A stretch of DNA of 64,000 bases from NCBI RefSeq assembly GCF_000011205.1, contig NC_003106.2, positions 2,432,001 through 2,496,000 on the forward strand, given 5' to 3'. Below, in pieces: positions 57,803 to 64,000 of the stretch. Positions within the stretch are counted from its first letter, which is position 1. Each line of letters begins with the position of its first letter. The notes beneath the pieces were generated by a model. That model was not told the DNA's origin, searched no databases, and saw only the letters and a list, made by a program, of their open reading frames with translations. The position numbers and the translations under genes are program-made. This DNA is from Sulfurisphaera tokodaii str. 7 (lineage in GTDB: Archaea > Thermoproteota > Thermoprotei_A > Sulfolobales > Sulfolobaceae).

Positions 57803-58447
57803 TTAGGGCTGAGGTCTACCTTCTATATCTATTACATAATTTCCTTTCCTAGCTCTTACGAAGAATATCTGACCATTAACACTATTTACCTCTATCTGGT
57901 AACCATTCTGAATTAGAATATTCACTAATTGCATTTGTTCTGAAAGTCCTCCTTGCGTTGTAGGAAATTGAGGTGAAGAATGATACATTGAAGGCTGAAG
58001 TGGTTGTTGAGGTGTGAATTGTTGAGGCATATTATATTGCATAGGACGCGGAAGCTGTTGTTGTAATGAAGGCGGATTCTGTATTTGTGGTGATGGAGTT
58101 GGTTGAATAGTCATCGCAGAAGAGGTTTGTATGGCAGATGTTGTTGATCCGGGAGATACTTGCACTTGATTTATTAACGACTCTGCTATGCTCATCAATT
58201 CCCATTCCAGTCTGCCGTGAGTTATTAACTTTACTACATTCCAATCGCTAAATACTTCTACCTCTCCATGCTCCTCGCCCCTCCTAACAAAGATCTTAAA
58301 ACCGTTATCTGTAGGTTCATCTCTATGTATTTCAAAACCGCTATTTTGTAACTCGTTTAATAACTTGTCATGTATGGTATTTATATCTACGTTATTTATC
58401 TGAAAAATCTTTTCCATTTTTGATCTTAAATCTTTACTCTCAATCAT
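57803..58447 (-). CDS. Two-domain protein with Pro/Gln-rich linker, 214 residues
   Basis: The N-terminal 95 residues form an alpha/beta domain (SGFEIHRDEPTDNGFKIFVR, then GEVEVFSDWNVVKLIT), and the C-terminal 45 residues repeat a similar strand pattern (NGYQIEVNSVNGQIFFVRAR). A 75-residue linker rich in Pro, Gln and Ser joins them, unusual in a Sulfolobales protein. Both halves share an NGxxIxV...xxFVRxxxG plan, so the second may be a partial duplicate of the first. No family is recognised. Confidence 0.65.
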   Translation of the reverse strand: MIESKDLRSKMEKIFQINNVDINTIHDKLLNELQNSGFEIHRDEPTDNGFKIFVRRGEEHGEVEVFSDWNVVKLITHGRLEWELMSIAESLINQVQVSPGSTTSAIQTSSAMTIQPTPSPQIQNPPSLQQQLPRPMQYNMPQQFTPQQPLQPSMYHSSPQFPTTQGGLSEQMQLVNILIQNGYQIEVNSVNGQIFFVRARKGNYVIDIEGRPQP

Positions 58448-58537
58448 TATTAAATCTTTCTATAATTATAAAAAAGTTGAATTAATTATGAAATTAATTA
58501 AAATAAAAATAATGGTGAATCTATTTCCTTAAACCGT

Positions 58538-58680
58538 TTGTCCCTACACCTTCATTTCACTCATGATTGAGTATAGTGAATTAACCCTTAACCACCTTGT
58601 GAGTGGGTCACGGTACTCCTTAGAGCCCAACAGCACAAGGCTCACATTTCCGCTATTTTCACCCTTCTAAGCAGTATGTT
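58538..58680 (-). ncRNA. Lone IS607/TnpB right-end relic, omega-RNA-like
   Basis: Read on the minus strand, this intergenic stretch resembles the 3' end of the IS607 tnpB at 36870-37020: ATGTGAGCC, then GTTGGGCTC, AAGGAGT, GTGACCCAC, GGTGGTTAAGGG and TGTAGGGACAAACGGT. Both hairpins persist (GAGCC/GGGCTC and CCAC/GGTGG with a shortened loop), but the frame is not open, so only the RNA-like part is kept. No recombinase or nuclease gene is present. It is either a dead relic or a surviving guide RNA. Confidence 0.6.
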
Positions 58681-58733
58681 TAACATAAGAAATCAGCTTC
58701 TAATAAGTAGAATCACGTCTTATAGCAGTTTAA

Positions 58734-59609
58734 CTATTTCCATGGTCGCATTGACTTTAATGTACTAATAAACTTATCTAGAAGATAATTTCTTTCTCTG
58801 AAGTGAGTATCTATTGCTTTCCAATCTTCTTCAGATAGCCTCCAGCCCATTACACCTGCGTTTTCTTCCACATGATTTATTTTAGATGCTTTTACTATAG
58901 GTACTAGATTATTATGCGAGATGTACCAGTTTAATGCTACTTGAGTTGCTGTTTTATTATATTTCCTACCTATATTAGCTAGGAATTCGTTTTTGGATAA
59001 TATTCCGTTTTCTAGTGGAGTATAAGCCATGTACATTAAACCGTTTCTCTCTGCATAACCTAAAACACTTTCTTCATCTTTTCTGTATAATAGACTGTAA
59101 TGATTTTGAATTGCAACCAACTCATATTTACTTAAACACTGTCTAGCGTTTTCTATTCCTTTTACATCAAAATTACTTAAACCAAAAAATCTTATTATAC
59201 CATCATCAACTAACTTTTCGAAAGCCTTCATGGTTTGGCATATAGGGACTCTTGATGGAGCGTGTAATAAGTAAAGATCTATATATGTTCCTAACCTTTT
59301 AGAGCTGTTATTAGCGGATTTTAAGACATTATCATAATCAGCACGGCTAGGCCATACTTTAGAGACTATAAATAGTTGCTCTCTATCAAAGCTTTTTATT
59401 GCTTGGCCAACAAGTTCCTCAGCGTGACCGTTACCGTACATTTCTGCTGTATCAATTAAAGTTATACCTAACTCTATTGCCCTTTTTATAGCACTTACCC
59501 ATTCATTATCTCTATCATGAGAAGCATACCAGTAACCCCCACCAATTCTCCATGTTCCAAAAGCTATTGATGAAACTGTAAAATATTTAAATTTCTTCAC
59601 ATCATACAT
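58734..59609 (-). CDS. Aldo/keto reductase
   Basis: A TIM-barrel oxidoreductase. The catalytic tetrad is visible: Asp and Tyr in DTAEMYGNG, Lys in IVSKVWPS and His in LYLLHAPS. FGLSNFDVKGIENA is the family's next conserved strand. It reduces aldehydes or ketones with NAD(P)H; the substrate is open. The frame reaches 59666, but ATG 59609 (MYDVKKFKY) has a TATA-like tttttatatcc 25 bp upstream, and the first 19 residues of the longer form are unlike the family. The result is 291 residues. It stands alone. Confidence 0.85.
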   Translation of the reverse strand: MYDVKKFKYFTVSSIAFGTWRIGGGYWYASHDRDNEWVSAIKRAIELGITLIDTAEMYGNGHAEELVGQAIKSFDREQLFIVSKVWPSRADYDNVLKSANNSSKRLGTYIDLYLLHAPSRVPICQTMKAFEKLVDDGIIRFFGLSNFDVKGIENARQCLSKYELVAIQNHYSLLYRKDEESVLGYAERNGLMYMAYTPLENGILSKNEFLANIGRKYNKTATQVALNWYISHNNLVPIVKASKINHVEENAGVMGWRLSEEDWKAIDTHFRERNYLLDKFISTLKSMRPWK

Positions 59610-59666
59610 TAATAAATATATTATAGAATGGATATAAAAATCATAGTTTATAAAATTTGATCCCAT

Positions 59667-60062
59667 ATAATTGCTCCTAAGAAATTATGTAACTATTTTA
59701 AGATATTGAATCCCTCAAGTTAGTGCTTTGGCATTAAATGTCACTCTTGCCCTCATTGAATGGAGTAAAATGTAATTATGTTGCTTACCTTAAACTATGG
59801 ATTAGAAATGCCGCTTAGCACGAAGTTTTCTCTCAACTTATCAATGTGTAATTTTTCCATAACTTACGTTTTTACCAAAATTAGTGAAGTGTATTACTTT
59901 GCATAAGTTAAGGAATTTCTGGAGAATGTAAAATAAAATTTAGCTTAAAAGAGAACTTGAAATCCAATAATTGATTATACTTTATATTATAAATAAGGTA
60001 ATATAATCTATAAATTAATTTTAATGTGTAATAATATATTCTGAAGTATGAAAATAGAAATT
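59667..60062. other. 396-bp intergenic region
   Basis: No gene or clear repeat is visible. The composition (for example tgcttaccttaaactatgg) is a little less AT-rich between 59710 and 59830 than its flanks, which may mark a decayed element. Both neighbours are on the minus strand, so the promoter of the aldo/keto reductase is at its left part. Confidence 0.35.
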
Positions 60063-62120
60063 TTATACAATAATCCATGGGTCGATTGGTGTTATGTTAA
60101 ACTTTTTCTTAGCTGCTTTTTCAAAGGCTATGAATACTGCTGGTAAGGCTCCAGTAGTTCCAGCTTCACCTACTCCTCTACTTCCAGATAATAGTTGAGA
60201 AGGATATTCTACGTATTCTTGACTTATATTTAGTGGTGCTTCAAGAGAAGTAGGTACTCCACAATCTGCTATCGAAGCACATAATGGAATTCCTCGTTCA
60301 TCATATCTCATTGCTTCAATTACAACTTGGGAAGCTCCTTGTAAAATTCCTCCAATAATCTGCCCTTCAATTTCTTCTTTATTAAGAACTTTACCCACAT
60401 CATCTACTGCGTAATAATCTATAATTTTAGCGAAGCCTGTCTCCTTATCTAAGTCTACAACTGCTACATGAGCACCTGGTGCGAAAATATCATCAGCTTT
60501 GTAAAATACCTCAGCACTTACTCCTTCATACTTTATTAAATCTTCTCCATTCAGCGAATCTTTACCTAGTTTTTTCAATAATTCTTTAGAAGCAGCAATT
60601 ACTGCTGACCCTCCTATTGTTCCCGCTCTAGAGCCAAAACTCCCTATACCTTCTTTTACGGTTTCAGTACTTCCCGTAACTACTTCTATCATACTCTCAT
60701 CAATCCCTAAAGCCTGCGAAGCTAATTTTTTAAACGTACTACTATAAGCTTGACCATGAGGACCTAAGCCTAAACTGAAGTACACTTTCCCGTTCTTAAT
60801 TTCAACTTTAGCTCCCTCACCCGGTGATGTTCTTACTATTTCGGTAAATACTACTAATGATATTCCTTTATCCTTGTATACTTCTTTTGCTTTCCTATAA
60901 TATTTTTCTGCTTTGTCTAAAACTTCATGATATCCTGCAGGATCTAATCTACTACCTAAAGGTGTTAGATAACCGTTATCATCTATAAGGTTCTTCCTCC
61001 TTATTTCTACGGGATCCATTCCTAATTCTTCAGCCAAATCCTCAACCAGTGTTTCGTGAATTAACGCTGCTTCTGGTCTTCCAGCTCCTCTATAGAATCC
61101 CATAGGTGGTGTGTTAGTAAATACCGACATAGCTCTGATCGAGGCAAACTTTAATTTATAAGGACCATTAGATAACCTTGCTACAAACAATGATGTAAAG
61201 AAATTTAAACCGTAATCGTAGGCACCTATGTTAGCTATTATTGTTCCTTCCATACCTAATATTTCTCCATCTTTAGTAGCATATAACTTCATGTCAGAAA
61301 CTTCTCCTCTACCTAGTGATTGAGTATTTACTAACATTTCACTTCTGGTCTCAATCCATTTAATAGGTCTACCTAATTTTAACGAAGCTATTGCAGCTAA
61401 TACATATTCTGGGTAACCTCCACTTTTATTACCAAATCCGCCTCCTACATTAGGTGGAGAGTAAACTCTAATTTTCTCTGGAGGTATACCTAAGACTTCC
61501 CTTAAATCATTTCTTACTCCAAAAGGAGCTTGTGTAGAAACATATACGTTTAATACATCATTATCCCACCAACAGATTATTCCTTTAGGTTCCATTGGAT
61601 TTGAAACAATTCTATGTTGTTTTATTTTTCTTCTGACTACTACATCTGCCCTATTCTTAAGGGATAAATCTCCTCCTTCTAGTAGCTGATCTATTGAAAT
61701 ATTACTCTTTAATCCTGGATGTATAGGTTCTTCTTTTAATGATTCCTCTACGTCCACTACTGGTTTAAGTTCTTCGTAATCTATCGAAACTTCTTCTGCT
61801 ACATCCTCTGTTTCATATCTGTCCTCAACAACAAATGCTAAAACTGGTTGTCCGACAAAGTTGACTCTTCCATCAGCTAATACTGGCATTCTAGCTACTT
61901 GTGAAGTTCTAGCTAGATCTGGAAATAGCCTCGCGGGCATATAGGTTTTAACGTCATCCCATGTTAAGGTTAATAACGCATGTTGTGGCTTAGATATACT
62001 TTTTATTATACCCCTAGCTATTGGCGATCTAACAACGTGAAGATATGCAACGTTTTTTGGATTAATATCATCTATATAAGTGGATTTACCAGTTATTATT
62101 GGTAAATGCTCTTGAAGCAT
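60063..62120 (-). CDS. Molybdopterin-binding subunit, xanthine dehydrogenase family (second orphan)
   Basis: A 685-residue large subunit. Its order of motifs matches the family: ITGKSTYIDDINPK, PMEPKGIICWW, NVGGGFGNKSGGYPE, FYRGAGRPEAALIHE, LGPHGQAYSSTFKK and, at the C-terminus, RGVGEAGTTGALPAVFIAFE with the catalytic glutamate. It is about 45 residues shorter than the copy at 53140, mainly by lacking the usual first ten residues and some central loops. FAD and iron-sulfur subunits are absent from the neighbourhood. Its start at 62120 has no strong TATA box within 30 bp, so control is unclear. Confidence 0.87.
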   Translation of the reverse strand: MLQEHLPIITGKSTYIDDINPKNVAYLHVVRSPIARGIIKSISKPQHALLTLTWDDVKTYMPARLFPDLARTSQVARMPVLADGRVNFVGQPVLAFVVEDRYETEDVAEEVSIDYEELKPVVDVEESLKEEPIHPGLKSNISIDQLLEGGDLSLKNRADVVVRRKIKQHRIVSNPMEPKGIICWWDNDVLNVYVSTQAPFGVRNDLREVLGIPPEKIRVYSPPNVGGGFGNKSGGYPEYVLAAIASLKLGRPIKWIETRSEMLVNTQSLGRGEVSDMKLYATKDGEILGMEGTIIANIGAYDYGLNFFTSLFVARLSNGPYKLKFASIRAMSVFTNTPPMGFYRGAGRPEAALIHETLVEDLAEELGMDPVEIRRKNLIDDNGYLTPLGSRLDPAGYHEVLDKAEKYYRKAKEVYKDKGISLVVFTEIVRTSPGEGAKVEIKNGKVYFSLGLGPHGQAYSSTFKKLASQALGIDESMIEVVTGSTETVKEGIGSFGSRAGTIGGSAVIAASKELLKKLGKDSLNGEDLIKYEGVSAEVFYKADDIFAPGAHVAVVDLDKETGFAKIIDYYAVDDVGKVLNKEEIEGQIIGGILQGASQVVIEAMRYDERGIPLCASIADCGVPTSLEAPLNISQEYVEYPSQLLSGSRGVGEAGTTGALPAVFIAFEKAAKKKFNITPIDPWIIV

Positions 62121-62388
62121 AAAAGTTAGTATGCAAACGAATTAAAAAGTCTTCTTCACAAAAAGTTAATCTTGAGTTAATAGAGTCTGAAGATTAAGTA
62201 TTTTTAATAGGTTATAAATTCCTCCTACGGTTGAAACTTAAGATTGTTATAGTCATAGCATATGGTGTCTCTTATATGAAGCTAATTTTTCCAAAGTAGA
62301 GGTTTAGTACTCTATTAAATGATATTCGCTATAAGAAAATAATTTATACAGAACTATCTACACAATCATACAATATTAAAGAAATTAA

Positions 62389-62446
62389 AACTAACTTTAA
62401 ATATGAGTATGTATTAGCAGTTATACTCTAACATCTAAAGTTAGTT
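62389..62446. other. Nested inverted repeat (58 bp)
   Basis: AACTAACTTTA (62389-62399) pairs exactly with TAAAGTTAGTT (62436-62446), and within the loop GAGTAT (62405-62410) pairs with ATACTC (62423-62428). A transcript would fold into one long, bulged hairpin. It lies 3 bp beyond the end of the frameshifted ATPase gene, so it may terminate that transcript, or it may be a small independent RNA. The rest of 62121-62388 is empty. Confidence 0.5.
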
Positions 62447-62449
62447 CCA

Positions 62450-63504
62450 TTAACATCTTAAATCAGAGATTTCTCCCAATAATTTGTCTGCAATTATATA
62501 CTCTTTATCCTCCTTAATCAAGAAGGAGTATTCTAATAAATTATTCACGATGTCCCTCACTGTTCCGTCATTTATTTCCCTACCTTCTAAAGCTTCCAGA
62601 GAGTTTTTAATATCCTTCCACCTACATCCTTCCTTACATGTTTCTATGACCTTTAAATACCTTCTTTTATCTCTTCCTCCCTCTTTTAGGAAATTACAAA
62701 ACTCTCTAGAAAGGAGTTTTTAGCGTACTTTTTGGTATTGACTATTGCCTTCTCCTCATCTTTAATTTTTATATAAACGTAACCAAAATAAGTTAGCCAT
62801 CCAGGATTTCCTCCTAGAATGTCGTACACCCTCTCTTTACCGTCGAAATTTATTCCTTGTTCTCTAAATCCTTCCTCCAAAAATCTTATAGCAGTTTCCT
62901 TATCAAAAGGTTTTATATTAATTTCTATGCTAACTCTTCCGAAAAGTGGTGATTCTTCATCTTGCAGTTTTAAAAATTTATCTTTTACTCTTACTTCAGA
63001 CCCGGTTATTATGAAGTTGAGTTTCTTTAAATTATCAAAAGCATAGGCTATTGAATAGAGGACGTTATAGCCTTTAAGCTTTATCAATTCTTGTGCTTCA
63101 TCAATTACTATATGTACTGTTTTACCTTTTTCTTCACCCCAATCATTTAGAGAGGAAAAGATATCTGAAAGCTCCACTTTATCTCTTCCCCAACTAAAAT
63201 TTACCGAAATCCCCATAATTTGTACTCCTCGTATCTGGAGATGTGATATGAGATCTCTATTTTTCTTTATAATTCTATTTATCTCCTTTTCCAATACTTG
63301 AATAAAATCCTTATACACGATATATTCCTTATTTTCAAATCTCCTCATATCAAGGAAAATATAAGTAGCTTTCTCCTCATTTAAAACAGATCTAACTAAA
63401 GATGTTTTCCCGGTTCTCCTTAATCCCATTATAACAATTAAAGGAGAGTCTAGTGAATTTTTAAGTAATGAGATTTCATTTTCTCTGTCAAAGATATCTT
63501 TCAA
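62450..63504 (-). pseudogene. Archaeal AAA-type ATPase (PF01637-like) with frameshift
   Basis: The ATPase part is intact: GLRRTGKTSLVR (Walker A), VHIVIDEAQELIKLKG (Walker B), FIITGSEVRVKDKF (sensor 1) and ILGGNPGWLTYFGY. At about 62695 the frame turns to a stop (62686), yet the winged-helix tail continues in the next frame: EFCNFLKEGGRDKRRYLKVI, then LLEYSFLIKEDKEYIIADKL, to a stop at 62450. A single-base loss near CTAGAGAG explains the break. This STAND-like family is often lineage-specific and may serve in DNA or element functions. A truncated but stable ATPase is an alternative. Confidence 0.7.
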
Positions 63505-63591
63505 ATTATCTTTAGGTCTAGGATCAAATAACGTTTTACTTACCCCCTAGCAAGTAACTTACCACCTCCCAAGTTTATAAATATTTCTCTA

Positions 63592-63768
63592 ATGCAGGAG
63601 GACAGTGTATCAGAAATCTTAACGCTTATAACGTTAAGAACTTACTTTTTTATACAATTAGTTAAATTTTCCCGTAATGCTAAAAATATAATAAAAAGAC
63701 TTCTAGTTATAGTCTATGGGATTAGTATAGTCTTTTTCATATTAGTTGCGAAGGTAAAAACACTTTAG
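63592..63768 (+). CDS. Small membrane protein, 58 residues
   Basis: This short ORF has a polar, acidic start (MQEDSVSEI), an amphipathic helix, a basic patch (KFSRNAKNIIKRL) and one strongly hydrophobic helix (VIVYGISIVFFILVA) before the lysine-bearing C-terminus. A TATA-like agtttataaat (63571-63581) lies just upstream. Topology would be positive-inside. Size and single evidence source leave it uncertain. Confidence 0.4.
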   Translation: MQEDSVSEILTLITLRTYFFIQLVKFSRNAKNIIKRLLVIVYGISIVFFILVAKVKTL

Positions 63769-64000
63769 CCTTGACATAAGGTTTCGGAAGGAAGTCAAAT
63801 ATTTGGTCACTAAATTATACTCTTAATCTACAAATGTCATTTTTCCCGTCGAATTTACTATAAAAAACACTATAATTTTCCTTATATAATTTTTGCTATT
63901 AATCTACAGATCTTCTTTATAATTCTAAATTCAAATTGGAATAAAGAGTGATAACTATTTTATAATCTAGTATAATCTGGCTAATCATGTAGGTTAAGGA

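Overview
The window is AT-rich archaeal chromosome from the order Sulfolobales (Thermoproteota), most likely Sulfurisphaera (Sulfolobus) tokodaii or a close relative. The evidence is a two-subunit 2-oxoacid:ferredoxin oxidoreductase with the exact Sulfolobus cysteine pattern, a semi-phosphorylative Entner-Doudoroff cluster (kdgA, kdgK, gapN), a sulfide:quinone oxidoreductase whose three cysteines fall at 129, 178 and 350, a thermopsin-like protein, leaderless genes with a TATA box about 25 bp upstream of the start codon, and Sulfolobus-type IS110, IS605 and IS607 elements. I had no database, so the species call rests on recognition only.

Layout. 1-4590: end of an MFS transporter, then a degraded patch with two PaREP1-like copies, a broken HEPN gene, an IS110 element and an IS605-type tnpB. 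4590-13734: a winged-helix protein, the OFOR genes, an ABC exporter, a MinD/ParA-like ATPase next to a membrane Ser/Thr kinase, an arginine-deiminase-like enzyme and a 1-Cys peroxiredoxin. 13735-15253: a textbook C/D box sRNA, then a nickel/cobalt permease whose TATA box sits between two identical palindromes. 15250-26903: a second ABC exporter, trmO, a ribbon-helix-helix regulator, a phosphorylase, a TrkA-domain channel, an MFS and an APC transporter, and several small proteins including a miniature COQ7-like diiron protein. 26977-34454: a DUF3782-like gene cut by one stop codon, a DEAD-box helicase, a HipA-like kinase, LysO-like and MFS transporters, a cation exchanger, DUF202 and a SelB-like protein without a G domain.

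34917-38517: a membrane-anchored PQQ-type beta-propeller gene split by an IS607 element (serine recombinase plus TnpB). 38498-44599: a third ABC exporter with a membrane-anchored partner, a NicO-like permease and a 988-residue thermopsin-like protein with a repeat array. 45177-52995: amino-acid permeases around the ED cluster. 53140-57511: an orphan molybdopterin subunit, then sqr with DUF1641. 57803-64000: a Pro/Gln-rich protein, a lone remnant of an IS607-type right end, an aldo/keto reductase, a second orphan molybdopterin subunit, a frameshifted archaeal ATPase and a small membrane ORF.

Together the genes describe an aerobic, sulfur-oxidising heterotroph: sugars pass through the branched ED pathway to pyruvate, OFOR oxidises 2-oxoacids with ferredoxin, and SQR feeds sulfide electrons to quinone. 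No tRNA, rRNA or CRISPR array was seen. The most unusual signals are the shared palindromes at 14124-14167 and 25400-25414, the lone omega-RNA-like relic at 58538-58680, the kinase/MinD pair, and several single-lesion pseudogenes.
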